Assembly: GCF_000159135.1 (NCBI RefSeq)
Contig: NZ_GG667523.1
Coordinates: 16,331 to 80,330 of the forward strand
Length of the DNA: 64,000 bases
DNA from: Corynebacterium striatum ATCC 6940
GTDB lineage: Bacteria; Actinomycetota; Actinomycetes; Mycobacteriales; Mycobacteriaceae
Direction: 5' to 3'
Shown here: piece after piece, positions 1 through 12,796 of the stretch
Layout of the letters: each line of letters begins with the position of its first letter
Numbering within the stretch: the stretch's first letter is position 1
Translations under genes and position numbers: made by a program
The notes under the pieces: model-generated
What the model saw: the letters and a program-made list of their open reading frames with translations, nothing else
What the model was told of the DNA's origin: nothing
Database searches by the model: none

Positions 1-32
1 TCGAGCACACCAAGCCGGAAGTCCCAAAGTAA
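1..32 (+). CDS. possible 3' end of an upstream gene (partial)
   Basis: From position 3 an open frame reads EHTKPEVPK and stops at TAA (30-32), just before the terminator at 54-96. Nine codons are too few to identify a protein, and the frame is inferred only from the stop and the terminator context. It would be convergent with asd. Confidence 0.25.
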   Translation, partial: EHTKPEVPK

Positions 33-53
33 GAATCCGAAGTAAATAACTAA

Positions 54-96
54 AAAGGAGCTTGTACATCCGTTTATTGGATGTACAAGCTCCTTT
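54..96. terminator. strong bidirectional terminator between asd and the upstream gene
   Basis: Perfect 18-bp inverted repeat (aaaggagcttgtacatcc at 54-71, its complement at 79-96) with a 7-nt loop. Read on the minus strand the stem is followed by a T tract (tttttag), so it ends the lysC-asd transcript. On the plus strand the T run is short. Confidence 0.85.
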
Positions 97-129
97 CTGT
101 GTTTTATGGCTTTGTTTTAGGTCCGCGCG

Positions 130-2462
<2,333 letters not shown>

Positions 2463-2763
2463 GTTGGGATATCCACCTTTCACTGTGCGTTTCCCGCGAC
2501 AGGCTATAGCCACAGGGCCGATAAGCCCTGCTATACCTGTCGTGCATTAGTCAGTTGTCCATGCTACCCCGGCGAGGTACTTCCTTTCACAATATGTGAA
2601 GGGGATCAAAGTGTTTTTATTCACCAATCATGCATTGCGCCGTATTTTTAGCGCCGCTCCGCCACCATAACGCAGCAACCCCGCAGCTGCCCGCATATAC
2701 AGAAATCACTACACACGCCTGAATCATTCGTTATATTCACGGCGCCTTGAGTACGGTGGTGGG
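2463..2763. promoter_or_regulatory. divergent promoter region lysC / DMT transporter
   Basis: About 300 nt without a gene between divergent transcripts. It holds an imperfect operator-like inverted repeat (cctttcaca at 2583-2591, tgtgaaggg at 2595-2603; 8 of 9 pairs, 3-nt spacer) and AT-rich stretches near 2610-2650 and 2720-2740 that suit promoters in both directions. No riboswitch was recognised. Confidence 0.4.
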
Positions 2764-3621
2764 GTGTTCAGCAATCTCTTGGCGGTCTTCTTCGCCCTCG
2801 CCTCGGCCCTCACCGTGGCGTGGGGAACCGTCATCCGCCACCGGATCGCTCTCGAAGCGTCAAGTTCCGTCATGCGCACAGCCATGGGCAACCCCTTATG
2901 GTGGGTCGGCACCCTAGCAGCAGTGGTGGCCTATTGCCTGCAAATCATCGCTTTAGGATTCGGAACCCTGCTGGTGGTCCAGCCCATTTTGGTGCTTTCC
3001 CTCATGTTCACGCTCCCCCTTTCCGCCTGGTACTCCAAGCGTGCGCTGTCATTTCACGAGACCTTCTGGTGCGCGGCGCTGACAATCGCTGTGGGCGTCT
3101 TGGTGGTCTACGGCCGTCCCACTGCCGGCAATCCCCGTCCCTCCCTCAATGAATGGTGGCCGCCGCTTGTGTGTGGTGCCGCTGGTTTGGCCCTTTTAGG
3201 TCTGTTCGCCTGGCGCTACCGTGCCCGGCGTGCGCTCGCCCTGGGAACAGCCTGCGGCGCGCTCTATGGCTACGTCGCACTCTTGTCCAAGTCCGTGGTG
3301 GACATTTTCACCAACGATGGGCTGTGGCAGCTCGCGCAATCGTGGCAGCTATACGGCCTCGTCTTTCTGGCTGGAACAGGCACGGTATTACAACAGTATT
3401 CTTTCCATGCCGGCCCGCTCGCGCAGTCGCTTCCTGCCATGACCATCATGGAGCCCATCATCGCCTTCAGCTTGGGTTATGTAGTGCTCGGCGAGGAATT
3501 CCAAGTAGATTCCATCACGGGCTGGTCCGTGATGGCCGCCGCCTTGGCCGTCATGATTCTAGCAACGATCGTCCTCTCTCGGCGGCCAGTGGGACGTGCC
3601 CAAGTGCAGGCCGATAATTAG
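2764..3621 (+). CDS. DMT (EamA-like) family membrane transporter
   Basis: A 285-residue polytopic membrane protein with about ten hydrophobic segments in two halves, typical of drug/metabolite-type transporters. The second half has the conserved LVFLAGTGTVLQQYSFHAGPL and MEPIIAFSLGYVVLGEEF blocks seen in actinobacterial DMT proteins. The start is GTG, immediately before a membrane helix. The substrate is unknown. Its position divergent from lysC invites the guess of an amino-acid or metabolite exporter, but nothing in the protein proves this. Confidence 0.75.
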   Translation: MFSNLLAVFFALASALTVAWGTVIRHRIALEASSSVMRTAMGNPLWWVGTLAAVVAYCLQIIALGFGTLLVVQPILVLSLMFTLPLSAWYSKRALSFHETFWCAALTIAVGVLVVYGRPTAGNPRPSLNEWWPPLVCGAAGLALLGLFAWRYRARRALALGTACGALYGYVALLSKSVVDIFTNDGLWQLAQSWQLYGLVFLAGTGTVLQQYSFHAGPLAQSLPAMTIMEPIIAFSLGYVVLGEEFQVDSITGWSVMAAALAVMILATIVLSRRPVGRAQVQADN

Positions 3622-3663
3622 CTCGGCCCGGCCAGCGCGTTATAAATCGCCCCTTCAAAACTG

Positions 3664-4830
3664 CTAAATCGCCCAGTCAAAAACAGCCAGCATGTGCGCC
3701 GAGAACCAGGCGCCACCAAGCACCACTGCGCCCATTACAAAAGCCATCTGACGGGAGCTTGCCCACTTACTCATTTCGATTGTCCACGGAATAAAGAGCA
3801 CGGCAGCCGGAAGCAGAAGGCGTGGGCGCGAGTGCATGATTCCGTCCGAGAGCAGCACGTTAGCTATGAGCGCTGCCGAAAAGAGCCACACCGGCAGCGG
3901 AAGCTTGCGCCAGGCAAGCACCAACAGAATGGGAGCGCCAACGATGACCGAGGTAGATAGCAGAAATCCTGCGTGATCCGCGGTCATCAGCGTGGATTTA
4001 ACCCATTTAAAGGTGGCCACGCCGAAGTCGAACTGTGAATTCCAGTGTTCTTTCTGAATTCCAAAATATCCACCGGCGGAAGCTAGGTAGTGGTTGGCCA
4101 TCGTGAGATAACCCAGCAGCGGCAACGCCGAGGCCACCAGCGCCACCCACGCCTTCCATTCCCGTGCACCCCACAACAGCACAATCACGCCGAAGACCAA
4201 GATCACGTCCACCGAGGTCAGACGAACGGCAGAAAGCGCAAAGACAAAAAGACCCGCGAGCAGCCATTTCCGGTCAATGAGCGCAACGAGCGCCCACATT
4301 GTCAACGCGCCAAACAGCGCCTCCGTGTACGGCATCGCGAAGACGATGGACATCGGCGCTGAGGTCACCGCGATTGCTGCGGCCACGCGTGCCTTGAAGT
4401 CCGCACCCATGCGCTGCGCGATTGCCATAACACCTGCGGCCATAACCACGGTAAACACAAAATTCAGGAGGATAGCGGCGATGGGTTCCGAAAATCCCAG
4501 GAAACTGACGAGCTTAATGAGTAAAGGAAAACCCGGAAAGAAGGCCATCGTCGTTTCATAAACGTTGCCCTCGGTCGCAATATCGGCGTTGAAGTAGCCG
4601 GCGCGTGCAATTTCTGTGTAATATACGGCGTCCCATTTATTGAGCAGGCCCCACAAATTATCATCGTTGGCCTTGGCAAACATAGCGAGCACAGCAATGC
4701 GCAGGATGTTTCCTAGGACGCCCACGCCCAGGGCCGCGATCCAATCGCGCTGACGCTCGTGCTTGACGACGTCGCCAAGCGCATTGCTTTCCGCTTCCTC
4801 ACCGAGACCTGTTTTGCTCGCGTTCTCCAC
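3664..4830 (-). CDS. PIG-V-like GT-C mannosyltransferase
   Basis: A 388-residue membrane protein with about ten hydrophobic segments. It carries the PIG-V/GT-C signatures NKWDAVYYTEIARAGYF (about residues 64-80, acidic pair in the first extracytoplasmic loop), MAFFPGFPLL and the C-terminal HSRPRLLLPA. Enzymes of this fold take mannose from a polyprenyl-phosphate donor and glycosylate lipids or proteins outside the membrane. In Corynebacterium likely acceptors are lipomannan-type glycolipids or mannoproteins, which is inference. The start is GTG. It is convergent with the DMT gene, 42 nt apart. Confidence 0.7.
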   Translation of the reverse strand: MENASKTGLGEEAESNALGDVVKHERQRDWIAALGVGVLGNILRIAVLAMFAKANDDNLWGLLNKWDAVYYTEIARAGYFNADIATEGNVYETTMAFFPGFPLLIKLVSFLGFSEPIAAILLNFVFTVVMAAGVMAIAQRMGADFKARVAAAIAVTSAPMSIVFAMPYTEALFGALTMWALVALIDRKWLLAGLFVFALSAVRLTSVDVILVFGVIVLLWGAREWKAWVALVASALPLLGYLTMANHYLASAGGYFGIQKEHWNSQFDFGVATFKWVKSTLMTADHAGFLLSTSVIVGAPILLVLAWRKLPLPVWLFSAALIANVLLSDGIMHSRPRLLLPAAVLFIPWTIEMSKWASSRQMAFVMGAVVLGGAWFSAHMLAVFDWAI

Positions 4831-4957
4831 AATGGATAATGCTATAGGTTAAGCGCCCGCCGCCGGCAATATGCCGCATTAGGCTGGACGAATCTTCCAG
4901 ATTTCGCATTCTCCTCCCCCAAGCCACACCCTCATTTGTCTCACCCCATGGGAACAC

Positions 4958-4986
4958 TTGCCACGGAATGGGAAGCACGTTAGTGT
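4958..4986 (+). promoter_or_regulatory. leuA leader promoter (leaderless type)
   Basis: TTGCCA (4958-4963), 17-nt spacer, TAGTGT (4981-4986). The leader-peptide ATG follows 7 nt later, so the transcript should begin at or next to the ATG and be leaderless, as is common in Corynebacterium. Confidence 0.65.
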
Positions 4987-4993
4987 GATCCAC

Positions 4994-5041
4994 ATGACTA
5001 CGCGGCTGATCCTCCTCCTTATTTGCCGCGGCGGGAATTAG
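4994..5041 (+). CDS. leuA leader peptide (15 aa, Leu/Ile run)
   Basis: A 15-codon frame, MTTRLILLLICRGGN then TAG. Six consecutive codons (CTG ATC CTC CTC CTT ATT) specify Leu/Ile, four of them Leu. This is the expected signature of a ribosome-mediated leucine attenuator. It starts 7 nt after a well-formed -10 box and ends 129 nt before leuA. Mutually exclusive pairings overlap its codons (see the attenuator entry). Leader-peptide attenuation of leuA is known in Corynebacterium; this copy is recognised from sequence only. Confidence 0.75.
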   Translation: MTTRLILLLICRGGN

Positions 5042-5119
5042 GCCTTGATAATCTTGCGGCCAGCGTCCCGTCGCGGTGTTCAGTGATGCGCATTCAGCCG
5101 CCATTGCCACAGCTGGCCG
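5002..5119 (+). promoter_or_regulatory. leuA attenuator with alternative RNA pairings
   Basis: Two long-range perfect 8-bp pairings overlap in order and cannot form together: gcggctga (5002-5009, inside the Leu codons) with tcagccgc (5094-5101), and cggccagc (5057-5064) with gctggccg (5112-5119). A smaller gcgg/ccgc hairpin (5073-5076, 5098-5101) lies within. A ribosome stalled on the Leu codons would mask the first arm. No clear T tract follows, so control could be by termination elsewhere or by access to the leuA start. Confidence 0.5.
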
Positions 5120-5167
5120 TGAGACACAGCTTCCACAAACCTTTCAAAACCTTCAAGGACCTTATAA

Positions 5168-6988
<1,821 letters not shown>

Positions 6989-7067
6989 CCGCATCTGCAC
7001 ACCCCTCCCCGACTGCGCGCCTAGGCCAAAGCCCCGCGGATACGGTTTAGGTGGTAGAAGTCGAAAC

Positions 7068-7949
7068 ATGACTTCTCCCCTGTATCCCATCCCGCACCTT
7101 GGCCTAGGCGCAGTTCAGTCGCTTCCCGTTTGGGATGCCGCTACCGCGCCCTCCGATCCTGAGAAGCAACTCGTTTCCCTCACGCGTCTGACTAACGGCG
7201 GGTGGGATGTCATGTCCGGCGAAGAGAAGCTGGGCTCGATCGCTGCCCGCGATGCTGCAGAGTATCCAGAAATTGAGCTGCTTTTCGACGCCGGCCTAAC
7301 CCCCGCCGTCACTTTTCTCCACGGCACCCAGCCCGCCATCCTTCTACCACGGCCAGGCCTATGTTTGCCCGCCAATAACCCGCCGAGTTCCCCGTGGGCA
7401 ATACTGGATTATGCCCCCGCTATAAGCGTTCACGACATTCCAGACGACGTGGATATTCCGCACTACGGCCGCATCCACCTTCTTGTCACCCTGCGAACCG
7501 CCGAATCCGATCCCCACAGCATCAGCGCATACTTAGGGCCGCAATTCATCGCAACGCTAGACGACGCCCCCGCATACCTTTCTGCGATCATCACAGAAAA
7601 TGCCGCAGATGGGCTGACCACACTAGCGCATGCTTACCACTACCCCCGCCAAAACGGGCGCGTGCTTAACATTTACGCCTCTAACGCCGTCTCCCAAGAA
7701 TCGCGGGAGGGAACGGGCCAGGAACGTCTTTTAGCAGAACGTACCGCCACCACTAGCGTTGCCGCCGAGACTTTCGAGACGGCCAGTTTTAAAGCCATCA
7801 CCGATACAGACCTTTCCCGCATCGATCGACTCCCCAGCACAAAAGGTGATGCATCACCCAAGCCGGGCAGTCCTAAACTCTGGCTCATTCTTATTATTTT
7901 GACTGTCGTTGCATTAATTTTGTCAACTGTATATATGGCTGCCCACTAA
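7068..7949 (+). CDS. hypothetical tail-anchored membrane protein, paralogue of the next gene
   Basis: 293 residues, not recognised. The first 255 or so are soluble and end in one C-terminal hydrophobic segment (about residues 268-290, LWLILIILTVVALILSTVYM), so the domain should face the cytoplasm. The soluble part is clearly homologous to the protein at 8226-9827: both have DAGLxPxVT, PGLCxPANNPPxxxWAxL, LVTLxxx and a GLxxxAHAYxY block in the same order. TAGAAG lies 7 nt before the ATG, suggesting a leaderless message. It lies 79 nt after leuA without an obvious functional link. Confidence 0.75.
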   Translation: MTSPLYPIPHLGLGAVQSLPVWDAATAPSDPEKQLVSLTRLTNGGWDVMSGEEKLGSIAARDAAEYPEIELLFDAGLTPAVTFLHGTQPAILLPRPGLCLPANNPPSSPWAILDYAPAISVHDIPDDVDIPHYGRIHLLVTLRTAESDPHSISAYLGPQFIATLDDAPAYLSAIITENAADGLTTLAHAYHYPRQNGRVLNIYASNAVSQESREGTGQERLLAERTATTSVAAETFETASFKAITDTDLSRIDRLPSTKGDASPKPGSPKLWLILIILTVVALILSTVYMAAH

Positions 7950-8225
7950 ACATTATTCGTTAGGCGTAATATGCTTCCCCCACTCGCAAAGCGTCAATAG
8001 TCCCAGCTAAAGGCCAGCTTATACGTTTGAAAATTATTCATTTTCGAAGTAAGATTTTCTACAGATTATTAACCTATGCGGGCATTTTAATGGATAGTGT
8101 TAGTGAAGCTGTCAGCGGCAACCCCACCCCAATGCTTGCCGGTGATTGCAGTATTTGAATACTTAGTTTTATTGAACCCCGACTTTTTGGCTCAGCCGGT
8201 ACCCCCTATAAGAAGGCGAATATTG
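7950..8225. other. AT-rich intergenic region upstream of the second paralogue
   Basis: The stretch 8030-8100 is clearly more AT-rich than the surroundings and probably holds the promoter of the 8226 gene (taacct and taatgg-like boxes). An open frame runs in from 8097 but its first 43 codons look non-coding. No RNA or repeat was recognised. Confidence 0.4.
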
Positions 8226-9827
8226 ATGAAGTCGACCAACTACATGGTCCCCGACCATGGTTTTGGCAATGTCAATAACATTCCCATCCAAGAAGTAAAC
8301 CCTGACTTCTTGGTGGACCTTATGGAAAAAGCGGGCACCGATCAACCAGAAATCAAGGTCAATTTGAGCGGTTCAGCCAAAGAAGGCTTCAGGGTCCGCT
8401 ATCAGGACACCACGATCGGCCACCTCGAAAAGAGCGACGTCAGCGCTTATACCGAGCTGGACTGGATCATTGATGCTGGCCTGCATCCACACGTCACCGC
8501 TCGCATCGCGATGGTCGAAATGGACGGCGAACAGTGGCCTTCCTTTGACGTTCAGCTCCCAGCCCCGGGCCTATGCGTGCCTGCAAATAACCCCCCAGCT
8601 GAGCGGTGGGCCTTGCTGCCGGGTTCAACCCCTGCAACCATCACTAATTTTCAACCAAAAATGGACGTGCTCCCCGAGGGAGCCGAGCACTTCCTCGTTA
8701 CGCTCCACGCCCGCCGTTTCCTTGGCCGCCGCGCTGTAGCTGTTCTCGTCGACGGAGTACAAATTGCCTCTCTGGACCGCGAAGATGCCCGTCGCCTTGC
8801 AAACACGGTGCTGGAGTATCAGCAAAACGGCCTCCTTGCAGTCGCTCACGCCTACTACTGCATGGAGGAATCCAAGCCGAGCTTGGTTGTTTATGCCGAT
8901 GCTGAGGATAAAGCTAATCGCGCAGTCGTAGCTGGCACCCTCACCGCAGCGTCAATGGGCCTTTCTGCTGTTACAGCTGCACGTGCAGAGGCAGCAGAGC
9001 ACGCAAACATCCACTTCTTCGGGTCCACCAACAATCAAGTTGCAGCCCTAATGACTTCCAAAACTGCTTCTACGGCTCTCATGGGCAGCAACATTGGTTT
9101 GAAGCTGGTGGCGGCTGCAAGTACCGCGGTCATTGTTGGTGGCGGGGCAAACTTTGCAGCTTCCATGTTCTCTGTAGACAAGCAGGAACACGAGGAAACA
9201 GCTGCATTACAGGGAGAATCCTTCGACGATTCCTCCTTCCAAGACGAAGTCACACCGTCCCGCAATACTTTGGGCAATAAGTCCCATTCCAGCTCATCCG
9301 TTGCTACAGCTCCTGGCACCGAAAGCCGAGGCGGATTCCGCACTATTGAAGAGGACTCTGACTCCGCTTCCAACAAAAATGGGCACCGAAACGTAGCTAC
9401 GCGCATCCAGGCGAAGGCGATTGAACCGACGCCTGAGCCTGCAAACGAAGACGTACCGCAGGTCACTGAAACTTCTGTAGTTCTATCTACACCTCGTACT
9501 ACTGCGCCCCGCAAGTCAGAGACCACCGGCCCGGCACCTTCGGTTGAGGTTACAACCGCACCCCCAAGCACTGTGTATACCAAGGAGCGCGCAGTCGACC
9601 ATCCATCCACCACCGACGCCCCTACTACGAGCCGCGAACCAAGCACTCCGCAGCCGCCTACGCCCGAGATCGTCCCGTCGACCACGCCGCAAACCACGCC
9701 ACCGACGAGCAAGCCGCAAACCACGCCACCGTCGACCAAGCAGCCAGAACCTACGCAGCCCTCAAGCCCGGCCACACCGACTAGGCAGGTTACAACGACG
9801 GTAATAACTATCATCATCCGCCCCTAA
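8226..9827 (+). CDS. hypothetical single-pass membrane protein with Thr/Pro-rich extracytoplasmic tail
   Basis: 533 residues from the ATG at 8226, preceded by agaagg 10 nt upstream. The N-terminal domain (about 1-250) is homologous to the 7068-7949 protein (shared PGLCxPANNPP, DAGLxPxVT, AHAYY). One membrane segment follows (VAAASTAVIVGGGANFAASM, about residues 295-320). The rest is a long Ser/Thr/Pro-rich, probably disordered tail, predicted outside the membrane, ending in a hydrophobic VTTTVITIIIRP. The tail resembles wall-spanning stalks and may be O-mannosylated, which is inference. The function is unknown; with its paralogue it looks like a lineage-specific duplicated family. Confidence 0.72.
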   Translation: MKSTNYMVPDHGFGNVNNIPIQEVNPDFLVDLMEKAGTDQPEIKVNLSGSAKEGFRVRYQDTTIGHLEKSDVSAYTELDWIIDAGLHPHVTARIAMVEMDGEQWPSFDVQLPAPGLCVPANNPPAERWALLPGSTPATITNFQPKMDVLPEGAEHFLVTLHARRFLGRRAVAVLVDGVQIASLDREDARRLANTVLEYQQNGLLAVAHAYYCMEESKPSLVVYADAEDKANRAVVAGTLTAASMGLSAVTAARAEAAEHANIHFFGSTNNQVAALMTSKTASTALMGSNIGLKLVAAASTAVIVGGGANFAASMFSVDKQEHEETAALQGESFDDSSFQDEVTPSRNTLGNKSHSSSSVATAPGTESRGGFRTIEEDSDSASNKNGHRNVATRIQAKAIEPTPEPANEDVPQVTETSVVLSTPRTTAPRKSETTGPAPSVEVTTAPPSTVYTKERAVDHPSTTDAPTTSREPSTPQPPTPEIVPSTTPQTTPPTSKPQTTPPSTKQPEPTQPSSPATPTRQVTTTVITIIIRP

Positions 9828-9883
9828 GTCATACGCTCGCCCGTTGAGCGGTTTCGCGCGGTCTGGGTACTACACTGATAAGA

Positions 9884-11464
9884 ATGAGCATGACCCCCGG
9901 CCCTGATTCAGCCCCCGCGCCTTCTCCGGCTGCGCTGGCCACTGGCCACCCGCGCACTCCCGGCCGGGCTTCCGCTCCGAAACCCGGCCCCAAGCCGCAA
10001 GCACAACCGCCTAAGCCTGGGCCGCAGACGCAAAACTCCGCGGCCAGCACCCCTGCTTCCACTGAGCAAGAGCCAGCGCACAACCACCGCGAGCCCAGCG
10101 CGCAAGAAATCGCGCAAGCCGAGGCCGTGGCCGCGCATCCTTTCGTCGCGCTCACCGTCCAGACCACAGGCATTCACCCCTCCACGGCTCGGCTCGTTGC
10201 AATCGACGCCCTAACCTTCAACGCGCAAGGCGAAGTCGGCCAGGAATTCCATGCTGTTGTCAACCCTGACATAGACCCCGGTCCGCGCCACCTTCATGGC
10301 CTGACTCCCGAAGAGGTCGCTAGAGGCCAAGCCTTCTCCCGCCTTCTCAAGCCCTTGGACCGGCTTATCGACGGCCGCACGCTCATCGTCCACGACACCC
10401 CCTTCACTTGGGGCTTCATCGTGTCCGAGGCCCGCCGCGCCATGATGGCAGCGGCCCGCCAGAATCGCTCGCGCAATCGCAATCGCAACAAGGGACGCCG
10501 TCGCCGTCAAAAGGTCGGACACGTTCCCACCCCGGTCACCATCGTGGATACTCTCGCCACCGCGCGCCGACAGGGGGTATGGGAGAACGACATTAGGCTG
10601 GCGGCCGTCGCCAAGCGCAGCGGACTCGATGTACCGCCACCCACCGCAACTACGCAGCGCGCGCAGCGCAGCGAGGCGGAGACCTCCCGTGAGGCTACGC
10701 AACTGCTGTACCGCCTCTACCGCCTCCAAGCAGGCAAGACGCTGAGTACGTACGCACCTGACGAACTGCGCGCGGACCGCTTTGGGCTGCAGCGCTCACA
10801 CGTGCGCGTCGACGCCGCGGAAGCTCCGCGGCAGCACCATAACCCGGGCAAGTACCAGCCGGGCAAGGAGCTGCGCCGTGGCATGGAGATCGTGGTCGCC
10901 CCGGAAATCTTGGAAGATCCGGACACCATCATTTCTGCGCTTGGCCGTGAGGAGCTCAACTACTCGGAAAAGCTGACCCGTGAGACTTCCTTGGTGGTTT
11001 GCAACGTGACCACTGACCTGGTGGGCAAACCGATGCACGCGCACCGCAAGGACATCCCCCTGATGTCTGACACGGCCTTCCTCGCCGCACTCGAACGCAT
11101 CGAGGAGGCCCAGGAGCCGGAGCCAAAGAAGGAGCAGTCGAGCCGACACGCACACGTTCCGAACAGCAACAATCGCCGTTCGAGCAACGCTAACCGACGC
11201 CGCTCCCGCCGCAAGTCTTCCTCCGCAACAGGCAAGCCAGCCAATCCCAATGCACAAGTTGCTGAGAACAAGCAGGATGCTGCGCACAGCACGCAACACA
11301 ACCCCCAGAACAACCCCCAGAACAAACCGCAGGACAAGTCCGGCTCTGGGAATGGCAACAAGCGACGTCGCCGCCGCGGCGGACGAGGCGGACGCGGACG
11401 CCGCGGAGGGAACAACTCTGCGGGGAATAACTCTGCAAAGAATCAAAACTCCGGACAAAACTAG
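9884..11464 (+). CDS. DnaQ-like (DEDDh-fold) pseudo-exonuclease with BRCT-like domain
   Basis: 526 residues. Order: Pro-rich N-terminus (1-75); a DEDDh-exonuclease-like domain (about 80-290, FVALTVQTTGI ... GLTPEEV ... VHDTPFTWGF ... RLAAVAKRSGL); a BRCT-like domain (about 330-405, RGMEIVVAPEI ... ALGREEL ... TTDLVGKPMHA); a very basic Arg/Gly/Asn-rich C-terminus. Homologues are usually annotated DNA polymerase III epsilon subunit. The catalytic residues are missing: DxE reads TVQ, the motif II Asp is Thr, and no motif III HxxxxD is visible. A nucleic-acid-binding rather than nuclease role is therefore likely. Promoter TACACT (9871-9876) sits 7 nt before the ATG, suggesting a leaderless message. 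Confidence 0.7.
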   Translation: MSMTPGPDSAPAPSPAALATGHPRTPGRASAPKPGPKPQAQPPKPGPQTQNSAASTPASTEQEPAHNHREPSAQEIAQAEAVAAHPFVALTVQTTGIHPSTARLVAIDALTFNAQGEVGQEFHAVVNPDIDPGPRHLHGLTPEEVARGQAFSRLLKPLDRLIDGRTLIVHDTPFTWGFIVSEARRAMMAAARQNRSRNRNRNKGRRRRQKVGHVPTPVTIVDTLATARRQGVWENDIRLAAVAKRSGLDVPPPTATTQRAQRSEAETSREATQLLYRLYRLQAGKTLSTYAPDELRADRFGLQRSHVRVDAAEAPRQHHNPGKYQPGKELRRGMEIVVAPEILEDPDTIISALGREELNYSEKLTRETSLVVCNVTTDLVGKPMHAHRKDIPLMSDTAFLAALERIEEAQEPEPKKEQSSRHAHVPNSNNRRSSNANRRRSRRKSSSATGKPANPNAQVAENKQDAAHSTQHNPQNNPQNKPQDKSGSGNGNKRRRRRGGRGGRGRRGGNNSAGNNSAKNQNSGQN

Positions 11465-11509
11465 GCGCGCGAGTCCCGTCCGGCGCGCTGACGCGACTAC
11501 CCTAAGGGC

Positions 11510-12796
11510 ATGAGTTTTAACCTTTCTGGCACGTTGCAGTCTCTGCGTACCAACGCCGCCACTACCGCCGCCAAGCTGGCCACCACCGCCTCCCGCGCCA
11601 CCGGCCGCGGAGCAGGCGGAATGATTGGTGGCCTCGTTGCCGGCGCTATTGACCCACAGATCATGGCCCACCTCGGTAGCGACCGCCCCGCAGTGCTGGT
11701 TACTGGCACCAACGGCAAGTCCACCACTACCCGCATGCTCGCCGCTGCTGTACGTGCTGAGCACACCGTGGCCACCAACGACGGTGGCGACAACATGGAT
11801 GCCGGAATCATCTCTGCATTGCTGGCCGGTAAAAACGCCAGCCGCCTCGTCCTCGAGGTCGACGAGCTGCACGTTCCGCATGTGGCGGACAAGCTCAACC
11901 CGCAGGCTTTGGTGCTGCTGAACCTCTCCCGCGACCAGCTGGACCGCGTGGGCGAGATTAACAAGATTGAACGCGCCCTGCGCGGCGCGGTTGAGGCGCA
12001 CCCGGACATGCTCATCATCGCTAACTGCGACGACGTCCTCATGACCTCCGTGGCATACGACGCCAAGAACGTCATCTGGGTGTCCGCTGGTGCCGGCTGG
12101 CTCGGCGAATCCGTGACCTGCCCACGTACCGGCGGCCACATCATTCGCGACGGTGAGGATTGGCGTGCCGTCAAGCCGCTTGCCGACGGCCGCGAATTCC
12201 GCCGCCCCGCTCCCACCTGGTCCGTGGACCAAGCTGGACTCCACACTCCGCAAGGTGAGCGTGCATTGAACCTCGCCCTGCCTGGCCGCGCCAATCGCGG
12301 CAACGCCGCCCAGGCCATCGCTGCTGCCGTGGAGGGATTCGGCGTGGACCTCGACAAGGCGCTTTCCGCCACCGAGTCCGTTGCCGACGTCGCCGGCCGC
12401 TACTCCACCATCACCCTTGGTAACCAGAAGATTCGCCTGCTTTTGGCTAAGAACCCGGCCGGCTGGCAAGAGGCGCTGTCCATGGTGGACCGCACCGCCG
12501 AAGGCCTCGTCATCGCCACCAATGGCCACGTCGCTGACGGCATCGACATGTCCTGGCTGTGGGACGTGAAGTTCGAGGACTTTGAGAAGCTGGCAGTCAA
12601 AGCTTCCGGCGAGCGCGGCACCGATCTGGCCGTGCGCTTGGTTTATGCCGATATCTCGCACGAGCTCATCCGCGATCCGCTGGAGGCCATCAAGGCCTGC
12701 CCTCCGGGTCGCATCGAGGTTCTGGCTAACTACACCGCTTTCCGCGACTTAAAGAAGGCGCTTGAGCGCGAAGCAAAGGAGACCACCAATGACTAA
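11510..12796 (+). CDS. murT: lipid II isoglutaminyl synthase, MurT ligase subunit
   Basis: With GatD it amidates the alpha-carboxyl of D-Glu in lipid II, a late cytoplasmic step of peptidoglycan synthesis. The 428-residue protein has a Mur-ligase ATP site (VTGTNGKSTTT, about residues 64-74), the central ligase domain and the C-terminal MurT domain. The zinc-ribbon insertion of firmicute MurT (four Cys) is degenerate: only one Cys (TCPRTGG) remains. The stop overlaps gatD by 8 nt. TACCCT (11498-11503) lies 6 nt before the ATG, suggesting a leaderless mRNA. Confidence 0.93.
   Translation: MSFNLSGTLQSLRTNAATTAAKLATTASRATGRGAGGMIGGLVAGAIDPQIMAHLGSDRPAVLVTGTNGKSTTTRMLAAAVRAEHTVATNDGGDNMDAGIISALLAGKNASRLVLEVDELHVPHVADKLNPQALVLLNLSRDQLDRVGEINKIERALRGAVEAHPDMLIIANCDDVLMTSVAYDAKNVIWVSAGAGWLGESVTCPRTGGHIIRDGEDWRAVKPLADGREFRRPAPTWSVDQAGLHTPQGERALNLALPGRANRGNAAQAIAAAVEGFGVDLDKALSATESVADVAGRYSTITLGNQKIRLLLAKNPAGWQEALSMVDRTAEGLVIATNGHVADGIDMSWLWDVKFEDFEKLAVKASGERGTDLAVRLVYADISHELIRDPLEAIKACPPGRIEVLANYTAFRDLKKALEREAKETTND

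Noticed and set aside
10796-12661. 621-codon open frame antisense to the pseudo-exonuclease and murT
   Set aside because: Composition typical of antisense shadows; both sense genes have strong family evidence.
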